NCBI RefSeq assembly: GCF_002294985.1 | Contig: NZ_NSGE01000009.1 | Location: forward strand, 62,001-126,000 | Source of the DNA: Mesorhizobium sp. WSM3862 | Lineage (GTDB): Bacteria; Pseudomonadota; Alphaproteobacteria; Rhizobiales; Rhizobiaceae | Length of the DNA stretch: 64,000 bases | Reading direction: 5' to 3' | In this document: one piece after another, positions 1 through 8,286 of the stretch | Layout: every line of letters begins with the position of its first letter | How positions within the stretch are numbered: position 1 is the first letter of the stretch | Program-made: the position numbers and the translations under genes | Notes under the pieces: model-generated | What the model was told of the DNA's origin: nothing | The model's database searches: none | Seen by the model: the letters and a program-made list of their open reading frames with translations, nothing else

Positions 1-459
1 ATGGGCTCCTTCGACTTCGAGGTGGCGAAGGCGATGCTGGCGGAGGGGCTGGCGCCGGACGTCATCTCGAGCGATGTGCATCTCTACTGCGTCGACGGCC
101 CTGCCTTCGATATTCTCGTATGCATGTCGAAGCTCATGGCGCTCGGCATGCCGCTGGTCGAGGTCGTGCGCGCGGCAACGCAGCGCCCGGCCGATGCGAT
201 CGCCAGGCCCGAGCTCGGGGCGCTTAAAGTCGGCGGCATCGGCGATGTCGCGGTGCTGAGGCTGCAGCCCGGCCGCTTCACCTTCGTCGATGCGGTCGGT
301 GCGTCACTCATCGCGGACCAGCGGCTGGTCTCGAATGGCATCGTGATAGGCGGCAAATGGTGGCGGAACGAGGCGCCCGACCATAATGAGACCGAGCGCT
401 TCGAGGCCCATGCGCACCATACGCATGTCGAGGTTGCGGCCCGGCACTTCGGGCGCTGA
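1..459 (+). CDS. amidohydrolase / deacetylase-family metallohydrolase, C-terminal part (cut by window start)
   Basis: This is the last 152 residues of a cyclic-amidohydrolase protein; the gene begins outside the window, so the ATG at base 1 need not be the start. The segment SSDVH near residue 28 fits the conserved metal-binding Asp at the end of the TIM barrel. It is followed by a helix-rich stretch, the ATQRPADAIARPELGALKVG motif that closes the barrel, and a small beta-sandwich (GDVAVLRLQPG). These are typical of dihydroorotase-like and D-hydantoinase-like enzymes that hydrolyse amide bonds in rings. It is convergent with the flavin monooxygenase gene; the two stops are 5 bases apart. The substrate cannot be told from this fragment, but the neighbouring importer and dehydrogenase suggest a catabolic role. 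Confidence 0.75.
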   Translation: MGSFDFEVAKAMLAEGLAPDVISSDVHLYCVDGPAFDILVCMSKLMALGMPLVEVVRAATQRPADAIARPELGALKVGGIGDVAVLRLQPGRFTFVDAVGASLIADQRLVSNGIVIGGKWWRNEAPDHNETERFEAHAHHTHVEVAARHFGR

Positions 460-464
460 TTGGC

Positions 465-2255
465 TCACCGTCGCCAATTGCTCGGCTCGCCATGAACCGG
501 CGTCGCAATCCCCTCCATCCGCGCCTTGAGCTGCAGCGCCACGAATTTCGAATAGAAGCGCGACAGCGCGAGATTGCCGCCGTGGAACCACAGCGCCTCC
601 TGGGCCGTCGGCTTCCACATGTTGCGCAACTCGCCCTGCCACGGGCCGGGATCGCCCTTGACACCGGAGCCGAGGCCCCAGCACGGCCCGACCTTGTCGG
701 CGACCTCCCGGGAAACGATTCCTGCCACCGTCTCGTTCATCGACTGGTAGCCGGTGCAGGAGACGATCGCGTCGACCGCCAGCTCGCTGCCGTCCTCAAA
801 CAGGATGCCGGTCGGCGTCAGCGATTTGATGCCGACGCCGCTCTTCACCGCGATCTCGCCGTTCAGGATCAGCGCGCAAGCGCCGACGTCGATGTAATAG
901 CCGGAGCCGGTGCGATAGGCCTTCATCAAAAGGCCGGTCTCGTCCTCGCCGAAGTCGATGGCAAAGCCGCTGTCGCCGAGGCGCTGGTAGAAATCCGCGT
1001 CGCGCTCGCGGATGACGTCATATAGCGCCCGCTGGCCCTTTGGGACCAGGGCGAAGGGCGTCGAAGCGACGATCATGTCGGCCTTGTCGGTGGTGATGCC
1101 CCGCGCCAGCGCCTTTTCCGAAAAGATGTCGAAGCCGACCTCCATCAGCGTGTCCGACTTCACGACCGTCGTCGGCGAGCGCTGCACCATCGTGACCTTG
1201 GCGCCGGCTTCCCAGAGATCGACGCTGACATCGTGGCCCGAGCTCGCCGCGCCAATCACCGCGACGCGCTTGCCGCGGAATGTCTCGCCGGTCGAGTACT
1301 GGCTGGAATGCAAAAGCTCGCCCTCGAAGCTGTCCGCGCCCGGCAGATCGATCTGCCGCGGCGGCCCGTAGGCGCCGGTGGCAAAGACGATGTGCTTCGG
1401 CTTCAGCGTGATGCGCTCGCCGGCGCGATCGACCACCACCGTCCAGAGCTTTTCGGGCTCGTCATAGGCCGCACTGATGCATTTGGTGCCGACCCAGTAG
1501 TTCAGCTCCATGACGCGGGCATACATTTCGAGCCAGTCGCCCATCTTGTCCTTGGGCGTGAACACCGGCCAGTTTTCCGGGAACGGAATGTAAGGCAGAT
1601 GGTCGTACCAGACCGGGTCGTGCAGCACGAGCGAGCGGTAGCGGTTGCGCCAGGAATCACCGGCGCGCGCGTTCTTCTCGACGATGAGGGTGGGAACGCC
1701 GAGCTGCCGCAGACGGGCGCCGAGCATGATGCCGCCCTGGCCGCCGCCGATCACCAGGCAATAGGGCTGCTCGTGCACGCCGAGCTCACGCGCCTCGCGC
1801 GCTCTTGCTTCCGCCCAGGTCTCGCGTTCGGGATCGGCTTTGTGGCGGATGCCGAGCGGCCGGGCTGGCCCCTTCTGCTCCTCGAAACCCTTTAGCTCGC
1901 TCATCGCCGTGAACAGCGTCCGGCAGCGGCCATCCTTGAGCCGCAGGATGCCCTCGCCTCGCGCCACGGCCGTCTCGAAGCTGAACCAGGCCTCGATGAC
2001 GCCGTCGGCGACGCTTGGCTCCCCGGACAGGCGCCAGTGCGACGGTTGCGTCGAGAAAAGCGTCGCCTTGAGCATCTCGCGGACCGCGGGTTGGCCCTCC
2101 ATGGTCTTGATGTTCCATGTGAAGGCCAGCAGATCGCGCCAGTAGCAATCGTCCACGAAAAGGTTCGTCGCCGCCTCGATGTCACCCGCCTCGAGCGCGC
2201 GGCCGAATGTGCCGAGCCAGGTTGCCGCCTGTTGCGATGGTGCGATGTCGAGCAT
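465..2255 (-). CDS. flavin-containing monooxygenase with N-terminal SnoaL/NTF2-like domain
   Basis: The protein is predicted at 596 residues. Residues 1-150 look like a SnoaL/NTF2-like cone domain (TWLGTFGRALEAGDIEAA). The rest is a class B flavoprotein monooxygenase: an FAD-binding Rossmann motif GGGQGGIMLGARLR, the following acidic strand end LIVEKNARAGDSWR, an ATGAYGPP segment, and a second Rossmann motif VIGAASSGHDVSVDL for NADPH. Such enzymes oxygenate nitrogen, sulfur or carbonyl groups. The open frame extends 50 codons upstream into a palindromic repeat, so I start it at the ATG preceded by an AAAGGGAACG ribosome-binding site. It lies downstream of the RpiR regulator on the same strand, separated by the repeat. 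The substrate is unknown. Confidence 0.85.
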   Translation of the reverse strand: MLDIAPSQQAATWLGTFGRALEAGDIEAATNLFVDDCYWRDLLAFTWNIKTMEGQPAVREMLKATLFSTQPSHWRLSGEPSVADGVIEAWFSFETAVARGEGILRLKDGRCRTLFTAMSELKGFEEQKGPARPLGIRHKADPERETWAEARAREARELGVHEQPYCLVIGGGQGGIMLGARLRQLGVPTLIVEKNARAGDSWRNRYRSLVLHDPVWYDHLPYIPFPENWPVFTPKDKMGDWLEMYARVMELNYWVGTKCISAAYDEPEKLWTVVVDRAGERITLKPKHIVFATGAYGPPRQIDLPGADSFEGELLHSSQYSTGETFRGKRVAVIGAASSGHDVSVDLWEAGAKVTMVQRSPTTVVKSDTLMEVGFDIFSEKALARGITTDKADMIVASTPFALVPKGQRALYDVIRERDADFYQRLGDSGFAIDFGEDETGLLMKAYRTGSGYYIDVGACALILNGEIAVKSGVGIKSLTPTGILFEDGSELAVDAIVSCTGYQSMNETVAGIVSREVADKVGPCWGLGSGVKGDPGPWQGELRNMWKPTAQEALWFHGGNLALSRFYSKFVALQLKARMEGIATPVHGEPSNWRR

Positions 2256-2313
2256 TGATGTTCGTTCCCTTTCTTCTGTTCGAATTCTTGATCTGAGCCG
2301 GCGGCCGGCCTTC

Positions 2314-2462
2314 CCTTCTCCCCTTGTGGGAGAAGGTGGCCTCGCGAAGCGAGGTCGGATGAGGGGTGCTCCAGGGAACGCCAGCGTCTCACTCCGCTGG
2401 AACACCCCTCATCCGTCTCGGCGCTATCGCGCAGATCCACCTTCTCCCACAAGGGGAGAAGG
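2314..2462. repeat. 149-bp palindromic intergenic element (RIME/MITE-like)
   Basis: Two perfect 26-base inverted arms lie at 2314-2339 and 2437-2462. Each arm contains its own smaller palindrome of the type CCTTCTCCCCTTGTGGGAG. A second nested pair of inverted 13-mers, CGGATGAGGGGTG at 2356-2368 and its complement at 2403-2415, lies inside. The whole unit can fold into one long hairpin. Elements of this look are common between genes in Mesorhizobium and related genomes. It sits between the rpiR-type gene and the monooxygenase gene and could act as a terminator or RNA-stability element; that function is inferred. Confidence 0.85.
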
Positions 2463-2473
2463 AAGAACCTGCC

Positions 2474-3421
2474 TCAATCTCCGAGCGGCTCCATCTCCTT
2501 CCCCGTCCGATGGATCTGGGCGTTATATTTGATGCGGCGCACCGTCTCGCGCGCGGGGCCGTCGAGCTTGTAGGCGGACGCGACCGCGAGCAGGTCGATG
2601 GCCGCAAGAAAAGCGTAGCGCGAAGCGGTCGGCTTCAGCGTGTCGGGATATTCGGGAACCGCCATCGTCAGCTGGACATCGCAGACGCGTGTCAGCTCCG
2701 TGTCCGGCGCGGTCACGCAGATCGCGTCGGCGCGATAGTGCTTGGCAAGCTCCACCGCCTCGGTCACCTCCCGGGTACGGCCGGTCGCCGATATCGCGAT
2801 CACCACATCGCCCGGCTTCAGCGTCGAAGCCGTCATGCGCATCAGATACGGATCGCATTGCGCGCTGATGGTGATGCCATAGCGAAACAGGCGATACTGC
2901 GTCTCTTGCGCCAGCGCCGATGAGCTGCCGCCAAGTCCGAATACCGTCACTTGCCTTGCCTTGGCGATCAGCTCCGCCGCTTTCTGCAACTGCCCTGGAT
3001 CGATCTGCCGTTCGGCCTCCTGCAGCGCGCGGCGCGCTTCGCCGAAGACGGCGTTCCAGAACGGCATGCCGCTGTCGCCGTTCGTGCGTTGCGGCTTGGT
3101 GCTAAGATAAAGCGCGCCGACGACGAGGCTCTGCGCCAGCTTCAGCTTGAAGTCGCGCACGCCGTCGCATCCGATGGCGCGGCAGAAACGGGTGACCGTC
3201 GGCTCGCTGACCTGGGCGCGCTGCGCCAGCGCGGCATTCGATGCGTCGACGGCATATTTGACGTCGTCGAGCACGACGTCGGCGACGCGACGTTCCGCCG
3301 GCCGCAAGTCCGTGTAGCTGTCCTTCACCTGCGAAATGATGTCGGGGAAGCGCCTGACATGATCATGCCGGCCGTCATCCGCGTCGGAAATCCGCAGCGC
3401 CTGGCTGTCAGCTTCGGTCAT
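2474..3421 (-). CDS. RpiR/MurR-family transcriptional regulator (HTH + SIS domain)
   Basis: The 315-residue protein has the two-part layout of the RpiR family. An N-terminal helix-turn-helix covers about residues 30-105 (ADVVLDDVKYAVDASNAALA followed by AQVSEPTVTRFCRAIG). A C-terminal SIS sugar-phosphate-binding domain covers about residues 140-275 (TVFGLGGSSSALAQETQYRL and GDVVIAISATGRTREVTEAV). RpiR proteins respond to phosphorylated sugars or other small metabolites. The gene is divergent from the ABC importer genes; the 270-base gap between them carries two similar 14-15-base boxes that may be its operators. It most likely controls the importer and dehydrogenase genes and perhaps the monooxygenase downstream. 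Confidence 0.9.
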   Translation of the reverse strand: MTEADSQALRISDADDGRHDHVRRFPDIISQVKDSYTDLRPAERRVADVVLDDVKYAVDASNAALAQRAQVSEPTVTRFCRAIGCDGVRDFKLKLAQSLVVGALYLSTKPQRTNGDSGMPFWNAVFGEARRALQEAERQIDPGQLQKAAELIAKARQVTVFGLGGSSSALAQETQYRLFRYGITISAQCDPYLMRMTASTLKPGDVVIAISATGRTREVTEAVELAKHYRADAICVTAPDTELTRVCDVQLTMAVPEYPDTLKPTASRYAFLAAIDLLAVASAYKLDGPARETVRRIKYNAQIHRTGKEMEPLGD

Positions 3422-3504
3422 TGGCCGTCCTTCTCTGCCGTTTCTGGACCACCATATTTGCGATTATCCGCCGGCTGGCCATAGGCAATCAGCCGAAGTG
3501 AGTA

Positions 3505-3519
3505 TGTAGGAAAGTAACA
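3505..3519. promoter_or_regulatory. putative RpiR operator box 1
   Basis: The 15-mer TGTAGGAAAGTAACA has TGT...ACA ends and resembles the HexR/RpiR type of operator. A near copy, matching at 12 of 14 core positions, lies at 3618-3631. Both are in the gap between the divergent regulator and importer genes. The role is inferred from position and repetition. Confidence 0.45.
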
Positions 3520-3616
3520 CACACTGCAAGCCCGTCTAAACAAGGCGAAATCAGTCACTTAGATAAGCTTTGGTTGAATCTGATGGCGCCAGATCTTTGC
3601 CGCCGCTTGACAGTAA

Positions 3617-3631
3617 AGTAGGATAGTTACA
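3617..3631. promoter_or_regulatory. putative RpiR operator box 2
   Basis: AGTAGGATAGTTACA repeats the box at 3505-3519 in the same orientation. It lies 60 bases before the ATPase start and just after a TTGACA hexamer (3607-3612) that could be a -35 element. Binding here would plausibly block transcription of the importer operon. Confidence 0.45.
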
Positions 3632-3691
3632 GACTGATTTCGCGGACAGAGGTGGCTCCGGCAACCCAATCACGCAGTCTCCGAGGGGAGC

Positions 3692-4525
3692 ATGAATACC
3701 GGCAGCGCAAGAACGCCGAAGCTCGGCGTGCAGGCAGCGAGCAAGGTTTATACCACGGCCTCCGGCGATCTTCTCGCCCTGGACCGCTGCAGCCTCGACG
3801 TGCACGCCAACGAGATCGTCTCCATCGTCGGCCCCTCCGGTTGCGGCAAGACCACGCTCTTGTGGTCGATGTCGGGCCTGCATCGTCTGACCAGCGGCGC
3901 GATACTGCTTGACGGCAAGGAGGTCACCGGCCCGCGTCCCGAGATCGGTATCGTCTTCCAGGAAGCGAACCTTCTGCCCTGGCGCAATCTCGACGCCAAC
4001 ATCAACTTCCCGTTCGAGATCAAGGGCGAGAAGCCCGATCGCGCCTGGATCGCGCATCTGCTTCATCGCGTCGGGCTCGACGGCTTCGGCGGCAAGTTCC
4101 CGCGCGAGCTTTCCGGCGGCATGCAGCAGCGCGCGGCGATCGTCCGCGCGCTGGCGCTGAAGCCTTCCGTGCTCTTGATGGATGAGCCCTTCGGTGCGTT
4201 GGACAGCTTCACCCGCGAGGAGATGAACCGCCTCGTCGAGGAGATTTGGCTGGATACCAAGACGACCATCGTTTTCATCACCCACAGCATCGAGGAAGCG
4301 ATCTTCCTCTCCGACCGGGTCGTGGTGCTGACCGCGCGGCCGGGACGCGTCGCCAAGGTCTACGACGTGCCGTTCCCGCGCCCGCGCTCGCTGGAGATCA
4401 TGGCCACCAAGGAGGTCTTCGACCTCACCAACCGCATCAAGATGGACATCGTCGGCGAGCGCCGGCCGAAGGCGCAGGAGCAGCTCGAACACAAGAACGC
4501 TGAAATCGTGAGGATCAGACCGTGA
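3692..4525 (+). CDS. ABC transporter ATP-binding protein, NitT/TauT (nitrate/sulfonate/taurine-like) family
   Basis: The 277-residue ATPase shows all ABC motifs: Walker A GPSGCGKTT at residues 47-55, the Q-loop in IVFQEANLLPW, the signature LSGGMQQR at 140-147, Walker B LLMDEP at 161-166, and the switch histidine in FITHSIEEA. The sequence style, with LLPW after the Q-loop and SIEEAIFLSDRVVVL after the switch histidine, is that of SsuB/TauB/ThiZ-like importers. The start follows a GAGGGGAGC ribosome-binding site. The last codons overlap the permease start by 4 bases (GTGA), showing translational coupling. Confidence 0.93.
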   Translation: MNTGSARTPKLGVQAASKVYTTASGDLLALDRCSLDVHANEIVSIVGPSGCGKTTLLWSMSGLHRLTSGAILLDGKEVTGPRPEIGIVFQEANLLPWRNLDANINFPFEIKGEKPDRAWIAHLLHRVGLDGFGGKFPRELSGGMQQRAAIVRALALKPSVLLMDEPFGALDSFTREEMNRLVEEIWLDTKTTIVFITHSIEEAIFLSDRVVVLTARPGRVAKVYDVPFPRPRSLEIMATKEVFDLTNRIKMDIVGERRPKAQEQLEHKNAEIVRIRP

Positions 4526-5370
4526 GCGGGGGCGACGCCATTCCGGAATTCTCCAAAGCCAAGTCCGGTGACGGCCAGGATGTCAGCCTCACCAACCTCT
4601 CCGCCTTCGCCGGCGGCCCAGGCATCAAGTCCGGCGCCGAGGTGGCCGCGATTCTCGTCGTCGCGGTGGTGATCATCGGCGGCATCGAGCTGGCGCTGCG
4701 CATCTTCCACGTGCCGCAATACATCATGCCGCCGCCGAGTGCGATCGTTTACGCTTTATTCGACGAGTTCCCGCTGATCGCGCCGCATCTCGGCTACACG
4801 CTGGTCGAGCTCTTCTCCGGCTTTGCCATCGGCGCCGTCGTCGGGCTCGTGATGGCGGCGGTGATCACGCAGTTTCCCTTCGCCGAGAAGATCGTCGCGC
4901 CTTACATCTTGATCCTCGTCACCACGCCGATGCTGGCGCTGGTGCCGCTTCTCATCCTGCGCTTCGGCTTCGGCTATACGCCGCGCATTATCGCGGTAGC
5001 TTTAGCCGCCGGACCGATGGTGATGATCAATGCCGCGACCGGGTTCCGCCGCGTGGACAGCGCCAAGATCGCGCTCGCCCGCTCCTACGGCGCCAGTACC
5101 TTGCAGATCTTTTGGAAGATCCGCGCGCCGATGGCGCTGCCGATGATCCTGGTCGGGCTGATGATCGGCGCGATCTTCGGGCTTCTCACTGCGGTAGGCG
5201 CCGAGATGGTCGGCGGCGGCTTCGGCCTCGGCAACCGGCTTACCTCGTATTCGTCGATGATCCAGATGCCGCAATTCTTCGCGGTGGTGCTGATCCTGTC
5301 GACGCTCGGCATCCTGATCTACGTGCTCTTCTTCCTGATCGGCAAGAAATGGGCGAGTTGGGAGGCATGA
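4522..5370 (+). CDS. ABC transporter permease, NitT/TauT family
   Basis: The 282-residue inner-membrane protein starts with GTG overlapping the ATPase stop. About six membrane segments are visible (for example VAAILVVAVVIIGGIELAL and IVAPYILILVTTPMLALVPL). The cytoplasmic EAA-type loop is GFRRVDSAKIALARSYGAST, which contacts the ATPase. The match to SsuC/TauC-like permeases comes from the overall layout. It forms an importer with the ATPase before it and the binding protein after it. Confidence 0.92.
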   Translation: MSGGDAIPEFSKAKSGDGQDVSLTNLSAFAGGPGIKSGAEVAAILVVAVVIIGGIELALRIFHVPQYIMPPPSAIVYALFDEFPLIAPHLGYTLVELFSGFAIGAVVGLVMAAVITQFPFAEKIVAPYILILVTTPMLALVPLLILRFGFGYTPRIIAVALAAGPMVMINAATGFRRVDSAKIALARSYGASTLQIFWKIRAPMALPMILVGLMIGAIFGLLTAVGAEMVGGGFGLGNRLTSYSSMIQMPQFFAVVLILSTLGILIYVLFFLIGKKWASWEA

Positions 5371-5386
5371 GCGCGGACGGATGAGA

Positions 5387-5405
5387 TCGCCCGGGAGACG
5401 GGCGA
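5387..5405 (+). other. hairpin between permease and binding-protein genes
   Basis: A perfect 7-bp stem, TCGCCCG/CGGGCGA, encloses a 5-base loop. It lies in the 84-base gap before the binding-protein gene. No T-run follows, so it is more likely an RNA-processing or stability structure that allows more binding protein than permease to be made. Confidence 0.4.
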
Positions 5406-5454
5406 AGGCAAGGGCAAAGCGATCGATAAGGGCAATCAACAAAAGGGGAATGCC

Positions 5455-6627
5455 ATGACCAACGAAAGCTTATTCAGTACAGCGACAAGAGCGGGCATCA
5501 GCCGCCGCTACTTCCTGCAAGTGACGGCCGCCGGCGTGGTGACCGCCACCGCGCTCGGCGCATCGGGTCTGAAAGCCAGGGCGGCGGCTTATGAAAAATT
5601 CACCTGGATCTCGCCGCGCGGCACGCTCGAAGTGCTGGACGACTATCCCTACTGGTCGGCCAAGAAGGCCGGCTATTTCGGCGACCTCGCCACCGACATG
5701 CAGCCGGGTCCGTCGGACGGCACCGCGACGGTCAAGTTCGTCGATGTCGGCCAGGCCGACATGGGCTTCCCCTCGCCAGGTGTCTTCTCCTTCGCCATCC
5801 AGAACGGCATGAAGCTGAAGTCGGTGTTCCACATGGGCGCGCGCGACACCTTCAGCATCGCCTTCCGCAAGGGCCAGGGCACCAAGAACCTGAAGGACCT
5901 CGAAGGCAAAACGATCCTTCTCGGCTCCGCCGCTTGGCAGGCGATCGTCGATCCGCTGCTTGCCGCGCAGGGTGTCGACATCAAGAAGGTGAAATATGTC
6001 GAGGCCGGGTGGCCGACCTGGGGCACCGCCCTCGCCGGCGGCCAAGGCGATGCCGCGCTCTCCTGGGAAGGTCTGCGCGCCGAATGGATCGCCAAGGACC
6101 TCGACTTCGAATATTGGCTCGGCGTCCAGAATTCCAAGCTTCCGGCCAACACCTTCGTCGTGCGCGCCGCCGATCTCGAGGATCCCGACAAGAAGGCCTT
6201 CCTCGAAAAATATCTGCGCGGCTGGGCGATGGGCCTCGAATTCGGCTACCAGAACCCGCGCGCGGCCGTCGAAGCCGTGTTCGAGCAATTCCCGACCTTG
6301 GCCAAGAACCTTGGCCCTGAGCTCGGCACCACCTCGATCCTGCAGCAGATCAACGTCTTCCGCGGTGACATGGACAAGCGCAGTGGCTGGGGCTCGCACG
6401 ACATGGCGAGCTGGCAGGGCTTTTTCGACGAGATCCTGAAGATCGGCCAGATCACCGCGCCGGTGAAGGCCGAAGACGTCTGCACCAACGACCTGATTCC
6501 GACCGCCAACGACTTCGACAAGGCGAAGGTCAAGGCCGATGCCGACGGCGTGAAACTGTCGGAAGGCTTTGCCGCGCTCGACGTCGAGAAGATCAAGGCG
6601 CACCTGTTCGATTCCGCCGTCAAGTAA
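5455..6627 (+). CDS. ABC transporter substrate-binding protein, NitT/TauT family (Tat-type signal)
   Basis: This is a 390-residue periplasmic protein. The N-terminus carries a twin-arginine-like signal (SRRYFLQVTAAGVV) ending at about residue 44 after KARAAA. The mature part is an SsuA/ThiY-like periplasmic binding fold (YWSAKKAGYFGDL early on, a ligand-pocket stretch VDVGQADMGFPSPGVF, and a hinge VEAGWPTWGTALAGG). It is third in the importer operon and should set its substrate specificity. The family includes binders of sulfonates, nitrate, pyrimidine precursors and aromatic acids, so the ligand stays open. Confidence 0.9.
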   Translation: MTNESLFSTATRAGISRRYFLQVTAAGVVTATALGASGLKARAAAYEKFTWISPRGTLEVLDDYPYWSAKKAGYFGDLATDMQPGPSDGTATVKFVDVGQADMGFPSPGVFSFAIQNGMKLKSVFHMGARDTFSIAFRKGQGTKNLKDLEGKTILLGSAAWQAIVDPLLAAQGVDIKKVKYVEAGWPTWGTALAGGQGDAALSWEGLRAEWIAKDLDFEYWLGVQNSKLPANTFVVRAADLEDPDKKAFLEKYLRGWAMGLEFGYQNPRAAVEAVFEQFPTLAKNLGPELGTTSILQQINVFRGDMDKRSGWGSHDMASWQGFFDEILKIGQITAPVKAEDVCTNDLIPTANDFDKAKVKADADGVKLSEGFAALDVEKIKAHLFDSAVK

Positions 6628-6701
6628 GGCGGGCGCATTGACCATCGGGCGGCGCCTGATGCCGCCCGAGCTACTGTTCAAAGAGCATTGGGGAGGCTGA
6701 C

Positions 6702-7793
6702 ATGGCCGACAAAGTAAAAATCCTGGTGGTTGGTCTGGGCAATATGGGCGCTTCGCATGCGAGCGCCTATCACCGCTCCGACGGCTTCGAGATCGTCGGC
6801 ATCATGAGCCGCACCATCAAGAGCAACAAGAAGATCCCGAAGGAGCTCGCCGGCTATCCGCTCTATGAGGATTTCGACTTGGCGCTGAAGGAGACCAAGC
6901 CGGACGCGGTCTCGATCAACAGTTGGCCGAACACGCATGCCGAATACGCGCTGAAGGCGATCGCCGCCAACTGCCATGTGTTCATGGAAAAGCCCCTCGC
7001 CACCAACATCGCCGACGCCGAGAAGGTGGTGGCCGCCGCGCGGGCCAAGAACCGGAAGCTGGTTCTGGGCTACATCCTGCGCGTCCACCCGTCCTGGATC
7101 AAATTCATCGAGGTCGGCAAGACGCTCGGCAAGCCCCTGGTGATGCGCCTCAACCTCAACCAGCAGAGCAGCGGCAGCGCCTGGCACTGGCACAAGAACC
7201 TGATCGACTCGCTGATCCCGATCGTCGACTGCGGCGTGCACTATGTCGACGTCATGTGCCAGCTGACCGGCGCCAAGCCGGTGCGCGTGCACGGCATCGG
7301 CGCCAAGCTCTGGGCCGAAGCCGACAAGCAGAATTATGGCCATCTGCACGTCACTTTCGATGATGGCTCGGTCGGCTGGTATGAAGCCGGCTGGGGCCCG
7401 ATGATGAGCGAGACCGCCTATTTCGTGAAGGATGTGGTCGGCCCGAAGGGCGCCGTTTCGATCGTCGCCGGCCAGTCCGCAAGCAGCGCCAAGGAAGCCG
7501 AGGAGGTATCGGATTCCGCCGACATCGACCGCCACACCAAGACCGACGCGCTGAAGATCCACTACGCGCAGGTCGATGGCGACAAGAACTTCTCGAAGCC
7601 CGACGAGATCGTCAGCATGGAGGACGAGCCCGGCCATCAGGAGCTTTGCGACCGCGAGCAGGCCTTCTTCCTGCGCGCCATCCGTGAGGACCTCGATCTG
7701 ACCGAGCAAATGGATGCCGCCGTCAACAGCCTGCGCATCGTTTTAGCCGCCGAGCAGAGCATCGCGGAGAAGCGGACCGTCGAGCTGACCTGA
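6702..7793 (+). CDS. Gfo/Idh/MocA-family NAD(P)-dependent oxidoreductase
   Basis: The 363-residue protein begins with a dinucleotide-binding motif VVGLGNMGASHASAY. It carries the family signature VFMEKPLATN near residue 108, containing the Lys of the EKP motif, and a C-terminal substrate domain with a HWHKNLIDSLIPIVDCGVHY catalytic stretch. Members oxidise sugars, inositols and related polyols, or reduce imines. It follows the binding-protein gene by 74 bases with a GGGGAGG ribosome-binding site, so it probably acts on the imported compound. Confidence 0.9.
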   Translation: MADKVKILVVGLGNMGASHASAYHRSDGFEIVGIMSRTIKSNKKIPKELAGYPLYEDFDLALKETKPDAVSINSWPNTHAEYALKAIAANCHVFMEKPLATNIADAEKVVAAARAKNRKLVLGYILRVHPSWIKFIEVGKTLGKPLVMRLNLNQQSSGSAWHWHKNLIDSLIPIVDCGVHYVDVMCQLTGAKPVRVHGIGAKLWAEADKQNYGHLHVTFDDGSVGWYEAGWGPMMSETAYFVKDVVGPKGAVSIVAGQSASSAKEAEEVSDSADIDRHTKTDALKIHYAQVDGDKNFSKPDEIVSMEDEPGHQELCDREQAFFLRAIREDLDLTEQMDAAVNSLRIVLAAEQSIAEKRTVELT

Positions 7794-7801
7794 AGCTTCC
7801 G

Positions 7802-7975
7802 GTCAGCCTGCCGCGCAACCCCACATCTAGCCGCTTCGCGGCTGGGCAGTCCGCCGGCGGCGTGCCGATCGGCATGCAGCCAGTCGGGCCGCTATGTAGC
7901 GCTCTCCACGCAGTTGGAAGAGGAGATGCCGTGCAGGGACCGGCGGCCGGCCAACCAGCTTCCGGATCTTTGGAA
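7802..7975 (+). pseudogene. remnant of an amidase-signature enzyme (C-terminal end, frameshifted)
   Basis: The gap between the dehydrogenase and the kdp operon still encodes the recognisable end of an amidase-signature family protein. One frame (from 7802) reads VSLP...SAGGVPIGMQPVGP, which matches the conserved SLP...GLPIGMQLVG end motif. After a frame change near 7893 the next frame reads YVALSTQLEEEMPCRDRRPA, which matches the typical final helix and RRPA tail. No start, catalytic Ser-Ser-Lys region or open frame remains. It lies right behind the importer/dehydrogenase genes, so an intact amidase may once have completed this pathway. This reading is my own motif recognition. Confidence 0.6.
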
Positions 7976-8195
7976 CAGCACGTTGCCGCCGCCTTCATCC
8001 CGTGGCGTCAATTTCCTATAAGATTCCTATTTCTTTGCTCCCCGCCTCGTCTCGAACCTTTATGGCGGTCGGGTCCATATTCCCCTCGAAAAACACTTTC
8101 ATCGCCGTCGCCGCCAAGGTGACGGGCGGTCCTGTGCAATTTTGAACTCGACCGTGTCGGGGTGCAAAAACAAGCCGAAACAAGGAATGCCTGCA

Positions 8196-8276
8196 ATGGA
8201 CCTCGTTGTTCTCGGGATGGGGATTTTGTTCTTCGTCCTGTCCTTAGCTTACGTCAAAGCCTGCGACAGAATCTGA
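8196..8276 (+). CDS. 26-residue membrane peptide upstream of kdpF
   Basis: This small open frame encodes MDLVVLGMGILFFVLSLAYV followed by KACDRI, a single membrane helix with a charged tail. It is preceded by an AAGGAATG purine stretch and lies 10 bases before kdpF. Short peptides of this type occur in front of kdpF in other kdp operons and are usually missed by gene callers. It may assist the Kdp complex, but no function is established from the sequence. Confidence 0.6.
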   Translation: MDLVVLGMGILFFVLSLAYVKACDRI

Positions 8277-8286
8277 GGGTCTTACA

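Noticed and set aside
3551..4492. Long minus-strand open frame over the ABC ATPase gene
   Set aside because: It mirrors the codons of a gene with all ABC motifs; its own translation is rich in Arg, Ala and Asp without any motif. It is a GC-content shadow.
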